From JBCBJX01 sp038522735 (GTDB taxonomy: Bacteria > Pseudomonadota > Alphaproteobacteria > Caulobacterales > Parvularculaceae), in the NCBI GenBank assembly GCA_038522735.1, contig JBCBJX010000027.1:1-30905 (forward strand): DNA of 30,905 bases. The letters are read 5' to 3'. Shown one piece after another: positions 15,632-23,411 of the stretch. Position numbers and translations under genes: made by a program. Position 1 is the first letter of the stretch. Each line of letters begins with the position of its first letter. The notes beneath the pieces were generated by a model. That model was not told the DNA's origin. It ran no database searches and was given only the letters and a program-made list of their open reading frames with translations.

Positions 15632-17161
15632 ATGGCCGGCGATCTTTTTTTGCGGAAGCGAAAAGTCGAGCGTGCGGCGTTCGTCGACGGCGCGAAGCGG
15701 CTCGCGGCGATCCTGAAAAACGAGGGCGTCCAGCCCGATGAGCCGATCGCCCTCCTCCTGCGCAACGACATCGTCTTCCTGCAGGCGATCGAGGCCTGCC
15801 GCTATGTCGGCGCGCGCTATGCGACGCTGAACTGGCACGGCGCGCACGGGGAGCTGCAGCATGTTCTGGAGGATTGCGGCGCCCGCGTGCTTCTCGGGCA
15901 TTCGGACCTGCTCCGCCCGTTCGCCGAGGCGCCGCCCGCGGGCGTCGCGCTCTACGCCGAGCCGACGCCGTCGGAGATCGCCGACGCCTACGGCGTCTCG
16001 TCCGACATCCCGCCCGGCTGCAAATCCCTTCCCGAGGCGCTCGCCGCAACCGGTCCGACTGAGACGGTGCCGCTCCCTTTCCGCGGGTTGATGGCCTACA
16101 CCTCGGGCAGCACGGGACGGCCGAAAGGCATCAGGCGCAAGCCCCGCGCCGACGGCGCCGATCAATACGACGTCTACGCCGGTCTCGCCCGCATGTTCGC
16201 GAAGTTCGAGGCGGGCGATCATTTCTATACGTCAGCGCCGCTCTACCACTCCGCGCCGAGCGCCCTTTCGACGATGGCCCTCGCCGCCGGCGACGTCGAT
16301 ATCCATATCGAGCCGAAATTCGACCCCGAACGTTTCCTCGCCGACATCGAGCGCTACCGGATCACCCACGCCTATATCGTCCCCACCATGATGGTGCGTA
16401 TGCTGAAGCTGCCGGAGGCGGTGAAAACGAAATACGACACCTCGTCCTGGCGGTTCGCCGTGACGACGGGCTCGCCGTTCCCGAAGGAAATCAAGGCGCA
16501 GATGATAGACTGGTTCGGCCCGATCTTCTGGGAATCCTACGGGGCGAGCGAAATCGGCTTCATGACGCTCATTTCGTCCGAGGAAGCCATGGCGAAACCC
16601 GGCTCCGTCGGCAAAATCATGCCGGGCGGCTCGGCGAAAATCCTCGACGAAAACGGCGAGGAGCTGCCGCCGGGGGAGACGGGGTCGATCTATGTCGACC
16701 TGCCGATGTTCGGCGGCTTCGAATACACCAACGCCGAGGGCGATCTCTCCGGCCAGCGCTACGGCGCCCATGCAAGCGTCGGCGACATGGGCTATCTCGA
16801 CGAAGATGGATATTTATACATCAGCGACCGGAAGAAAGACATGATCATCTCCGGCGGGGCGAATATCTTCCCCGCAGAGATCGAAGCGGCGCTCATTCAG
16901 AGCCCGGAAGTCGCCGACTGCGCCGTCTTCGGCGCGCCCCACGCGGAGTTCGGCGAGATGATCGTCGCCGCCGTCACCGCGAAGCCCGGCGCCGCGCCAA
17001 CGCTCGAGAGCGTCCGCGCGTTCCTCGACGGCCGCATCGCCCGGTTCAAGCTGCCGGCGAAACTCGACGTGCACGACGCGCTGCCGCGGGAGGATTCCGG
17101 AAAAATCTTCAAGCAGCGCTTGCGCGCGCCCTATTGGGAGGCGGCGGGGCGCCGCGTCTAG
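15632..17161 (+). CDS. AMP-dependent acyl-CoA synthetase/ligase
   Basis: An ANL-superfamily enzyme of 509 residues that adenylates a carboxylate with ATP and transfers it to CoA. Seen: the P-loop TSGSTGRPKG (Thr157-Gly166), SAPLYHSAP, FWESYGASEIG, the GDMGYLDEDGYLYISDRKKDMIISGGANIFP hinge block, and the C-terminal catalytic lysine in REDSGKIFKQRL (Lys491). The acid substrate (medium- or long-chain fatty acid, or other) is not decidable from sequence. ATG at 15632 has a strong AGGAGGAGA Shine-Dalgarno. The stop is TAG, evidence that TAG normally terminates in this organism. It is followed 50 nt later by the PsiE-like gene on the same strand, which may be co-transcribed. Confidence 0.94.
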   Translation: MAGDLFLRKRKVERAAFVDGAKRLAAILKNEGVQPDEPIALLLRNDIVFLQAIEACRYVGARYATLNWHGAHGELQHVLEDCGARVLLGHSDLLRPFAEAPPAGVALYAEPTPSEIADAYGVSSDIPPGCKSLPEALAATGPTETVPLPFRGLMAYTSGSTGRPKGIRRKPRADGADQYDVYAGLARMFAKFEAGDHFYTSAPLYHSAPSALSTMALAAGDVDIHIEPKFDPERFLADIERYRITHAYIVPTMMVRMLKLPEAVKTKYDTSSWRFAVTTGSPFPKEIKAQMIDWFGPIFWESYGASEIGFMTLISSEEAMAKPGSVGKIMPGGSAKILDENGEELPPGETGSIYVDLPMFGGFEYTNAEGDLSGQRYGAHASVGDMGYLDEDGYLYISDRKKDMIISGGANIFPAEIEAALIQSPEVADCAVFGAPHAEFGEMIVAAVTAKPGAAPTLESVRAFLDGRIARFKLPAKLDVHDALPREDSGKIFKQRLRAPYWEAAGRRV

Positions 17162-17211
17162 CCGATCACGCGAACAGCGCTCGCTTCCCGAACAACACAA
17201 GGGAGGCGCGC

Positions 17212-17658
17212 GTGCGAAAGTTTCTTTCCTATTCCGGCTTCCAGCGCGCCATCGCGACGGCGCTGACCGCCGGCATGGCCGTGGTCATTCTGCTCGCGGC
17301 GGCGGTCTTCTTCGTCGAGGCGTTCCAGGTCGCTGTCGGCGGCGATCTCGATCTCGACTACTCGGCCTTCCAGTCCCTGTTCGACCGGGTGCTCGCCGCC
17401 GTTATCGCGCTGGAGCTCGCTCACTCCCTCCAGCAGATGGCCGCGGGCAAACACGGCATCATCCAGGTGCGGACCGTCATCCTCATCGGCGTTCTCGCCG
17501 TTGTCCGGAAGCTCATCCTATTGGAGATCGAAGGCACGTCGGGCGCTTACCTCGCCGGCCTTGCGGCCGTCATCCTCGCCCTCGGCGTCGTCTACACGCT
17601 CATCCTCTGGATCGAGAAACAGACGGGCGTCGAACCGCCGCCCGTTCCGGGCGACTGA
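17212..17658 (+). CDS. PsiE-like (phosphate-starvation-inducible) integral membrane protein
   Basis: A 148-residue protein with four predicted membrane helices (about residues 15-40, 55-78, 88-108 and 112-136) and the PsiE-family pattern FDRVLAAVIALELAHSL...HGIIQVRTVILIGVLAVVRKLI. The molecular function of the family is unknown. I chose GTG at 17212 because GGGAGG (17201-17206) is well placed before it. A start further upstream would overlap the acyl-CoA synthetase end and read non-membrane, low-quality sequence. It converges on ttcA across 5 bp. Confidence 0.85.
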   Translation: MRKFLSYSGFQRAIATALTAGMAVVILLAAAVFFVEAFQVAVGGDLDLDYSAFQSLFDRVLAAVIALELAHSLQQMAAGKHGIIQVRTVILIGVLAVVRKLILLEIEGTSGAYLAGLAAVILALGVVYTLILWIEKQTGVEPPPVPGD

Positions 17659-17663
17659 CGCGA

Positions 17664-18542
17664 TCAGTCGCCGGAGCCCGGCCGCAACCCCGCAAAATCA
17701 AACAGCTTGGGGTCCGCGAGATGGCTCGGCCGCGCATGGGTCAGGGCGCGGAACATGGTCTGGCGGACGCCGGGGCGCTTTTCCTCCCACTCGTCGAGCA
17801 TCGCTTTCAGGCCCATACGTTGCAGCCCCTCCTGCGAGCCGCAGAGGGTGCACGGAATGATGGGGAACTGCATGAGGCGGGCGAATTTCGCGCAGTCCTC
17901 TTCCGCCACGTAAGCGAGTGGGCGCAGCACAAGAAGGTCGCCCTCGTCGTTCACCAGCTTCGGCGGCATGGTCGCGAGCCGCCCGCCATGCATGAGCGAC
18001 ATGAAGAACGTCTCCAAGAGATCGTCCCGATGGTGACCGAGAACGACCGCCTCGCACCCCTCCTCCCGCGCGACGCGATAGAGGATGCCGCGCCGCAGCC
18101 GCGAACAGAGGGAGCAGTAGGTTTTGTTTTCGGGGATCTTGTCGGTGACGATGGAGTAGGTGTCCTCGGTGACGATCCGGTGCGGAACGTCGATAGACGA
18201 GAGATAGTCCGGCAGCGTCTCTTTCGGGAAGCCGGGCTGGCCCTGATCGAGATTGCAGGCGAGAAGCTCCACCGGCAACGCGCCCTGCCATTGCAGGTCG
18301 AGGAGCGCCGCGAGGAGCGTGTAGCTGTCTTTCCCGCCGGAGAGGCAGACGAGCCATTTCGCCGGCTTCTTGCGACCCTCCGTCGTGCGCGCCGCAGGCG
18401 GGAGCATGCCGTAGGCCTCGACCGCCTCGCGGGTCTGGCGCACGATGCGTTTTCTCAGCTTGCGGAAGGCGAGGCTCTCCGGCGCGCCCTGAAAGACGCG
18501 CGGGCCGCCGGTCTCAGCCTCGGTGTTCGTCTCGTCGTACAT
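17664..18542 (-). CDS. ttcA: tRNA 2-thiocytidine biosynthesis protein TtcA
   Basis: TtcA thiolates cytidine 32 of certain tRNAs, using ATP and an oxygen-sensitive [4Fe-4S] cluster. The 292-residue protein has the PP-loop SGGKDS (residues 68-73), the first cysteine pair in TYCSLCSRLRRG (Cys143, Cys146), LGHHRDDLLETF, and the second pair in PCTLCGSQ (Cys231, Cys234). Three of these cysteines ligate the cluster in E. coli TtcA. ATG at 18542 is chosen because the upstream extension overlaps the divergent VOC gene (start 18607) and shows no conservation; its Shine-Dalgarno is weak. The C-terminal RALTHARPSHLADPKLFDF motif is also typical of the family. Confidence 0.94.
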   Translation of the reverse strand: MYDETNTEAETGGPRVFQGAPESLAFRKLRKRIVRQTREAVEAYGMLPPAARTTEGRKKPAKWLVCLSGGKDSYTLLAALLDLQWQGALPVELLACNLDQGQPGFPKETLPDYLSSIDVPHRIVTEDTYSIVTDKIPENKTYCSLCSRLRRGILYRVAREEGCEAVVLGHHRDDLLETFFMSLMHGGRLATMPPKLVNDEGDLLVLRPLAYVAEEDCAKFARLMQFPIIPCTLCGSQEGLQRMGLKAMLDEWEEKRPGVRQTMFRALTHARPSHLADPKLFDFAGLRPGSGD

Positions 18543-18606
18543 GCCGCGCTTATAGCCGGGCCGCGCCCCGCCCGATAGGCTGGCGGCCTTCAAGGGAGGA
18601 TGAGCC

Positions 18607-19029
18607 ATGCAGTCGTTCGGAGACGAGACCAACAAAGCCCCCGCAGACGGCGTCGCCCCGCATATCACGACCAAGGGCGCGATGCAGGCGATCGAGTTCT
18701 ACAAAAAGGCGTTCGGCGCGACGGAGGTCTACCGCCAGATGGCCGAGGACGGGGAGCGGGTCATGTACTGCCGCCTCGAGATCAACGGCGGCTCGATCAT
18801 GCTCCACGACGACTTCCCGGAGTTCAACGAGGGCCGCGAGGCGGCGGAGCCGGCCGGCGTCGTCCTCCACCTGCAGGTCGAGGACGCGGACGCGTGGTGG
18901 AGCCGGGCGGTCGAGGCGGGCGCTGAGATCGGCTTTCCCCTCGCCGACCAGTTCTGGGGCGACCGGTACGGCCATGTGAAGGACCCTTTCGGCCACACCT
19001 GGTCCATCGGCGCGCCGATTAAATCCTAG
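18607..19029 (+). CDS. VOC-superfamily protein (PhnB/glyoxalase-bleomycin resistance-like)
   Basis: A 140-residue protein of the vicinal-oxygen-chelate fold. The two-module pattern is evident: PHITTKGAMQAIEFYKKAFGATEV at 18-41, then MYCRLEINGGSIMLHDDFPE, VVLHLQVEDADAWWSRAVEAGAE, and the C-terminal DQFWGDRYGHVKDPFGHTWSIG. This resembles the PhnB-like (3-demethylubiquinone-methyltransferase-like) subgroup; the function of most members is undetermined. GGGAGG (18594-18599) lies 7 nt before the ATG. The gene ends in TAG. It is divergent from ttcA by 64 bp and converges on the lipoprotein gene across 9 bp. Confidence 0.9.
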   Translation: MQSFGDETNKAPADGVAPHITTKGAMQAIEFYKKAFGATEVYRQMAEDGERVMYCRLEINGGSIMLHDDFPEFNEGREAAEPAGVVLHLQVEDADAWWSRAVEAGAEIGFPLADQFWGDRYGHVKDPFGHTWSIGAPIKS

Positions 19030-19038
19030 CCCGTCACC

Positions 19039-19707
19039 TCAGCAGGTGCTGAGCGGCGAGGCCTCGATATAGCCGAGTTTCCTCTGGAAGCGGACGATAG
19101 GCGGCGTGCGGCGGGTACCGTCGGCGAGGAGGATCGTCGGGAACTGCACCTCGAGCGCCGGCACTTTTTTCGGCCAGTCCTTCGGCGCCGTCTTGATATC
19201 GGCGATGGCGATCTCGCGGCCGAAGAAGCTCTGGCGATAATAGGGGCCGGTGCGCGGCGCCTGCGCCATCACCGGCAGCGGCTCCGCGGCGAGAAGGGGG
19301 CCGTCATCGGGAAAGCGGCGCGTCGCTTCGTAGGCGGCTTCAGGCGCGCCCACGAAATCGATCTGCGCCCGGTCGCTTTCGAAGACGAAGGGCTGGTCGG
19401 CGAAATAGACCGCGTTCACCGACGGCCCGTCGACAAGGTTCACCCACGCTTCGAAGCGGAAGACCGGCTCCGTCGAGGCGACGGTCTCCGCCGGCCGGTC
19501 TTTGGGTTTGTCGCCGAGGCCGGAGCCGAAGACAAGAAGGTTGCCGGAGCCGAATCCGTAGCAGGAGGGCCGCAAAATCGTTTCCGCGGACACGGTCTCA
19601 TAGGGCCCGTCGACGGCGGGTCTGTAGAAGGGCTGCGGGCTGACGCAGGCGGACAGTCCTAAGACGGCGACGAGAGCGGAAGCGAAGACGGCGAGTGGCG
19701 AACGCAT
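19039..19707 (-). CDS. Hypothetical lipoprotein
   Basis: A 222-residue protein with a clear lipoprotein signal (MRSPLAVFASALVAVLGLSAC, lipobox LSAC, Cys21), predicted to be anchored in the cell envelope. The mature part is beta-rich with many aromatic residues (for example FRFEAWVNLV, NAVYFADQPFVFESD) and ends in a second cysteine at the C-terminus (SPLSTC). I do not recognise a family. It stands alone between a convergent VOC gene and the alcohol dehydrogenase gene, with its own upstream region of about 66 bp. Confidence 0.78.
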   Translation of the reverse strand: MRSPLAVFASALVAVLGLSACVSPQPFYRPAVDGPYETVSAETILRPSCYGFGSGNLLVFGSGLGDKPKDRPAETVASTEPVFRFEAWVNLVDGPSVNAVYFADQPFVFESDRAQIDFVGAPEAAYEATRRFPDDGPLLAAEPLPVMAQAPRTGPYYRQSFFGREIAIADIKTAPKDWPKKVPALEVQFPTILLADGTRRTPPIVRFQRKLGYIEASPLSTC

Positions 19708-19773
19708 GCGGTTTCTCCTCTGCGGACGGCGGACATGGGAGTCGCTAACATGCTTCGCGCGGGCGAAATGCGG

Positions 19774-20781
19774 CTATTTTGCGATTTCGAACACCGCCCG
19801 ATAGCGCACCTTGTTCTCGTGCATGCGCGCGAGCGCCGCGTTCACCTCGCTCATGGCGTAGTCCTCCCGCATTGGCTTCACGCCGTTGCGCGCTGCGAAT
19901 TCGAGCATCCGCCGGAGCGCGATCGGCGAGCCGATGGGCGATCCGGAGACGGATTTTCGCCCGGCGATGAGGGCGGCGGGCGCGATCTCGGCGTTCCCGC
20001 CGGTCTGGCCGACGAAGCAGAGATTGCCTTTCGGGCGGAGGGTCGCAGCGTAATGGCGCCAGTTGAGGTTCGCCGAGACCGTGGAAATCACCATGTCGAA
20101 GCGGCCGCGGCAGGCTTTGAGCGCGCCCTCCTCCTTCGTCGCGACGAAATGGTGGGCGCCGAGGGAGCGGGCTTCGGCCTCCTTCTCGCTGGTGGAGGAG
20201 AGCGCCGTCACTTCGCAGCCCATGGCGCTCGCGAACTGGATCGCCAGGTGGCCGAGGCCGCCGATCCCGAGCACCGCCACATGGCTTGTCGGCCGCACGT
20301 TGAAGTCCGTCAGGGGGCTGAAGACAGTGATCCCGCCGCACATGAGAGGCCCTGCGTCCTCGCTCGCGAGACCGTCCGGGATCGGCACGGCGAAGCGCTC
20401 ATGGACGCGCAGGGCCTCGGCCCACCCGCCGTGTCCGTGCACGATGGTTCCCTTCTGGGAGAGGCAGAGCTGCTCCTCCCCCGTCCGGCACCATTCGCAC
20501 GCCCCGCAGGAGCCCGATTGCCAGCCGACGCCGACCCGCGTTCCGACCTTCAGCGTCGCCGCGGCGCCGGCGGCGACCACCTCGCCCACCGCCTCATGCC
20601 CCGGCACCAGGGGGTAGCGCGAAATCCCCCACTCATTGTGCACCATCGAATAGTCCGAATGGCAGAGCCCGCAATGGGTCACCGCAATCTCGACATCGTT
20701 CGGGCCGAGAGGCTCCGGTTCGTACTCGAATGGTTCCAGCGGCGCGCCCTGTTCGAGAGCGGCGTAGGCTTTGACGGGCAT
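19774..20781 (-). CDS. Zinc-dependent NAD(P) alcohol dehydrogenase (cinnamyl alcohol dehydrogenase/YahK-like)
   Basis: A medium-chain dehydrogenase of 335 residues that interconverts alcohols or aldehydes. Catalytic zinc ligands are seen in THCGLCHSD (Cys37), GHE (His62-Glu63) and PLMCGGITV (Cys147). Structural-zinc cysteines are at 92, 95, 98 and 106 (SCGACEWC...LC). The nucleotide-binding loop GIGGLGHLA (171-179) and the following STSEKEAEA segment suggest NADP preference, as in CAD/YahK enzymes, although this family often has S-x-S-x-x-K. ATG at 20781 has an AAGGAGA Shine-Dalgarno; a longer open frame upstream is antisense-type overlap of the DUF488 gene and is rejected. Confidence 0.93.
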   Translation of the reverse strand: MPVKAYAALEQGAPLEPFEYEPEPLGPNDVEIAVTHCGLCHSDYSMVHNEWGISRYPLVPGHEAVGEVVAAGAAATLKVGTRVGVGWQSGSCGACEWCRTGEEQLCLSQKGTIVHGHGGWAEALRVHERFAVPIPDGLASEDAGPLMCGGITVFSPLTDFNVRPTSHVAVLGIGGLGHLAIQFASAMGCEVTALSSTSEKEAEARSLGAHHFVATKEEGALKACRGRFDMVISTVSANLNWRHYAATLRPKGNLCFVGQTGGNAEIAPAALIAGRKSVSGSPIGSPIALRRMLEFAARNGVKPMREDYAMSEVNAALARMHENKVRYRAVFEIAK

Positions 20782-20884
20782 GGACGGTCTCCTTCGTGTC
20801 AGCGAAGAGACTAGGCGGCGTCCCGCCCGCGCCCAAACCGCCGACGCAGCGCACGCGTCCCGCGTCCGTGAGCGGGCGCTTCGC

Positions 20885-21247
20885 TCACGCCGCCCGCTCA
20901 TAAAGCCACATCTGCAGCGCGACGGCGTTGTTCCGCGCCTCGTCCTTGGCGGCGAAGAGGAGCGTGACGGGGCCTTTCGCCATGAAGGCGCGCAGGTCCG
21001 CGAGGGCGGCTCCGGCCGCCGGTTCTGCGAGTTCGAGGGCGTAGGCGGCGCGGAAGTCGTCCCAGCCCGCCGGGTCGTGGCCGAAGCGCTTGCGCAGATC
21101 GTCGCTCGGCGAGAGGTCGCGCAGCCACGCATCAAGCCGCGCTTTCTCCTTCGACACCCCCCGCGGCCACAGCCGGTCGACAAGGATGCGCGCCCCGTCC
21201 TCCGGGGACGGAGCGGCGTAGATGCGTTTGGTGCGCAAGCTCACCAC
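20885..21247 (-). CDS. DUF488 family protein (YeaO-like)
   Basis: A 120-residue protein matching the YeaO branch of DUF488: RIYAAPSPEDGARILVDRLWPRGVSKEKARLDAWLRDLSPSDDLRKRFGHD...W, with the conserved RILVDRLWPRG motif. Its biochemical function is unknown. Tandem GTG codons at 21247 and 21244 are preceded by GGGGGAGGGG; either may be the start. The first copy of a palindromic repeat begins only 13 bp upstream, so the promoter must lie within or beyond that repeat unless the gene is transcribed through from the GIY-YIG gene. Confidence 0.87.
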   Translation of the reverse strand: MVSLRTKRIYAAPSPEDGARILVDRLWPRGVSKEKARLDAWLRDLSPSDDLRKRFGHDPAGWDDFRAAYALELAEPAAGAALADLRAFMAKGPVTLLFAAKDEARNNAVALQMWLYERAA

Positions 21248-21259
21248 CCGCCCCTCCCC

Positions 21260-21296
21260 CGCATCCCCACGGCTTGACCGTGGGGCCCATCACGGA
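21260..21296 (+). repeat. Palindromic repeat, family 1, copy A
   Basis: A 37-bp unit containing the hairpin CCCCACGG-CTTGA-CCGTGGGG (21265-21285, 8-bp stem, 5-nt loop) followed by CCCATCACGGA. It recurs almost identically at 21700-21735 and, in opposite orientation and shorter, at 21643-21671. It lies just downstream of the GIY-YIG gene. Confidence 0.9.
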
Positions 21297-21317
21297 ACCC
21301 CTCCGCACGCACGTCCC

Positions 21318-21611
21318 TCACCATGTCGAACTCAAATCATCCCAATGCGGATTGACGCTCTCGATCAGTTCGACTTTCCAGCCCCGAGACCACGTCTTGA
21401 TCCGCCGCTCCCTGTGAGTCGCAAGAGCCATCTCCTCAAACTGTTCGTACCAGGCGAGCCGCGCGCAGCCGTACTTCGCTGTGAACCCTGAGCCTGAACC
21501 GAGCTTGTGCTGCTCCGCCCGCGCCTGCAGGTCCGATGTGGAGCCCGTATAGATCGCGCCATTTTTCCGGTTCGCCATGATGTACGCGGCGATGACGTCG
21601 AAGCGCGCCAT
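21318..21611 (-). CDS. GIY-YIG nuclease-domain protein (small, stand-alone)
   Basis: A 97-residue single-domain protein of the GIY-YIG superfamily (metal-dependent DNA endonuclease fold). The motif is seen as YIMA (Tyr10) and IYTGS (Tyr21-Gly23), then Arg31 and His35, the catalytic glutamate in HRERRIKTW (Glu68), and the subgroup tail IESVNPHWDDLS. All usual catalytic positions are retained. ATG at 21611 has GGAGAG 4 nt upstream. The gene is enclosed by three copies of one palindromic repeat (A downstream; B and C upstream). Small GIY-YIG genes of this type are widespread in Alphaproteobacteria, and their biological role is not established. It could nick or cleave the flanking repeats, but that is conjecture. 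Confidence 0.9.
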   Translation of the reverse strand: MARFDVIAAYIMANRKNGAIYTGSTSDLQARAEQHKLGSGSGFTAKYGCARLAWYEQFEEMALATHRERRIKTWSRGWKVELIESVNPHWDDLSSTW

Positions 21612-21642
21612 TGGACTCTCCGATACCGCGGAGGGTTCGGGA

Positions 21643-21671
21643 GATGGGTCCCACGGTCAAGCCGTGGGAAG
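21643..21671 (-). repeat. Palindromic repeat, family 1, copy B (inverted)
   Basis: This contains CCCACGG-TCAAG-CCGTGGG (21650-21668, 7-bp stem), which is the reverse complement of the core of copies A and C, with a GATGGGTC flank matching their inverted CCCATC. It sits between the GIY-YIG start codon and copy C. Confidence 0.88.
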
Positions 21672-21699
21672 ACTCAAACTGGAGAACAACTCCCAAACC

Positions 21700-21735
21700 C
21701 GCATCCCCACGGCTTGACCGTGGGGCCATCACGGA
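21700..21735 (+). repeat. Palindromic repeat, family 1, copy C
   Basis: This is a direct copy of A, from CGCATCCCCACGG through ATCACGGA, differing by one missing C. The hairpin CCCCACGG-CTTGA-CCGTGGGG is at 21705-21725. It begins immediately past the gatB stop (21755) and may also serve as a transcript-ending hairpin for gatB. Confidence 0.9.
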
Positions 21736-21754
21736 CGCTGGCCGCCGGCGCGGA

Positions 21755-23263
21755 TCACTCCACCCCCAGCTTCGCCTTCAAAATCTCGTTCACGGCCGCC
21801 GGGTTCGCCTTGCCGCCGGTGGCTTTCATCACCTGGCCGACGAACCAGCCGAAGGTTTTCGGCTTTTCTTTCAGCTGTTCGACCTGTTTCGGGTTGGCGG
21901 CGATGATTTCGTCGATGGCGGCCTCGATGGCGCCGGTGTCGGTCACCTGTTTGAGGCCGCGCTCTTCGACGATGACGCCGGGGTCCTGACGGGTCTCCAG
22001 CATGATGGCGAAGACGTCCTTGGCGATCCGCCCGGAGATGGTGTCGTTCCTGATGAGGTCGATCAGCTCGCCGAGCTGCGACGCCGAGACGGGGCTTTCG
22101 CCGATCTCGAGGCCTTCCTTGTTCAGCACGCCGAAGAGCTCCGTCGTCACCCAGTTGGCGGCGAGCTTGCCGTCGCGGCCCTTGGCGACCTCTTCGAAGA
22201 AATCCGCCTTCTCCTTGTCGGCGGCGAGGACGGCGGCGTCGTAGGCGGAGAGGCCGTACTCCTTTTCGAAGCGGTGCTTTTTCTCATCCGGCAATTCCGG
22301 AAGCGTCGCGCGGATCTCCTCGATCCATTTCGGGTCGAGCTCCAGCGGTAAGAGATCCGGGTCCGGAAAATACCGGTAGTCGTGGGCGTCTTCCTTCGAG
22401 CGCATGATCCGGGTCTCCCCGGTCTTCACGTCGAAAAGGCGCGTCTCCTGATCGATGACGCCGCCCGCCTCCAGCACCTCGATCTGCCGGCGCGCCTCAT
22501 AATCGATGACCTGACGGACATAGCGGATGGAGTTGACATTTTTCGTCTCCGTCCGGGTGCCGAGATATTTGAAGTCGCCCGTCTCCTGAAACTTCGCATA
22601 ATTTCCAGCCCGGCAGACGGAGACGTTCACGTCCGCGCGCATGGAGCCCTGCTCCATATTGCCGTCGCAAGTACCGAGATAGCGCACGATGGTGCGGAGC
22701 TTGGAGAAATACGCCGCGCCCTCCTCGGCGGAACGCATATGCGGCTTGGAGACGATCTCCATCAGCGCGACGCCGGAGCGGTTGAGATCGACGTATGAGT
22801 CGTTCGGGGCGAGATCGTGGATCGATTTGCCCGCGTCCTGCTCCAGGTGCAGCCGCTCGATCCCGACAAGGATCGTCTCGCCGCCATCCAGCTCCACCTC
22901 GATCTCGCCTTCGCCGACAATCGGGTCCTTGTACTGGGAGATCTGGTAGCCCTGGGGAAGGTCCGGGTAGAAATAGTTCTTCCGGTCGAAACGCGACCAT
23001 TCGTTGATCTTTGCGTTAAGGCCGAGGCCGGTGCGGATCGCCTGTTCGACGCAATAGCGGTTGATCACCGGCAGCATGCCCGGCATCGCGGCGTCGACGA
23101 GGGAGACGTGCTCATTCGGCCCCGCGCCGTATTCGGCGCTCGCGCCGGAGAAGAGCTTCGCCTGGGAGGAGACCTGCGCGTGCACTTCGAGGCCGACCAC
23201 GACCTCCCAGTCGCCGGTCGCGCCTTGCAGAAGCTTTGCTGGCCGCTCGAGGGTCTCGCTCAT
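21755..23263 (-). CDS. gatB: Aspartyl/glutamyl-tRNA(Asn/Gln) amidotransferase subunit B
   Basis: GatB is the kinase/tRNA-binding subunit of GatCAB, which converts misacylated Glu-tRNA(Gln) or Asp-tRNA(Asn) to the amide. At 502 residues it is full length. Seen: VVGLEVHAQVSSQAKLFSGAS near the N-terminus, the PGMLPVIN segment, YFYPDLPQGYQISQY, LNRSGVALMEIVSKP, MEQGSMRADVNVS, MRSKEDAHDYRYFPDPDLLPL, then the C-terminal helical/YqeY domain ending KATGGKANPAAVNEILKAKLGVE. I chose ATG at 23263, which has an ACGGAGAG Shine-Dalgarno; upstream in-frame sequence runs into the palindromic repeat and is non-coding. It lies about 5 kb from gatCA in this window, and both sides carry palindrome-flanked nuclease genes. 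Confidence 0.96.
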   Translation of the reverse strand: MSETLERPAKLLQGATGDWEVVVGLEVHAQVSSQAKLFSGASAEYGAGPNEHVSLVDAAMPGMLPVINRYCVEQAIRTGLGLNAKINEWSRFDRKNYFYPDLPQGYQISQYKDPIVGEGEIEVELDGGETILVGIERLHLEQDAGKSIHDLAPNDSYVDLNRSGVALMEIVSKPHMRSAEEGAAYFSKLRTIVRYLGTCDGNMEQGSMRADVNVSVCRAGNYAKFQETGDFKYLGTRTETKNVNSIRYVRQVIDYEARRQIEVLEAGGVIDQETRLFDVKTGETRIMRSKEDAHDYRYFPDPDLLPLELDPKWIEEIRATLPELPDEKKHRFEKEYGLSAYDAAVLAADKEKADFFEEVAKGRDGKLAANWVTTELFGVLNKEGLEIGESPVSASQLGELIDLIRNDTISGRIAKDVFAIMLETRQDPGVIVEERGLKQVTDTGAIEAAIDEIIAANPKQVEQLKEKPKTFGWFVGQVMKATGGKANPAAVNEILKAKLGVE

Positions 23264-23332
23264 CCCGTCTCTCCGTCTCGGACAAACGGTGAAAGCATGC
23301 GCCGCGGAAGCGGGCAAGCGGGGGGCTCTTCT

Positions 23333-23372
23333 CCCCTCTCCCTTGGGAGAGGGGCCGGGGGCGAGGGGAAAC
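23333..23372 (-). repeat. Palindromic repeat, family 2, copy D
   Basis: A perfect 10-bp-stem palindrome, CCCCTCTCCC-TT-GGGAGAGGGG (23333-23354), followed by a GC-rich extension to a GAGGGG block (about 23372). Read on the minus strand it matches copy E, including the CCCCTC-CCCC leader, so D and E are inverted copies. It lies 70 bp upstream of the gatB start. Confidence 0.9.
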
Positions 23373-23411
23373 GGTCTCGACACTGGAACCGCCGGCGGCG
23401 ATCTTTCACGG

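Noticed and set aside
20782..21183. Fusion of DUF488-region sequence with the alcohol dehydrogenase
   Set aside because: The upstream part is an out-of-frame reading of the DUF488 gene; the dehydrogenase has its own ATG and Shine-Dalgarno at 20781.
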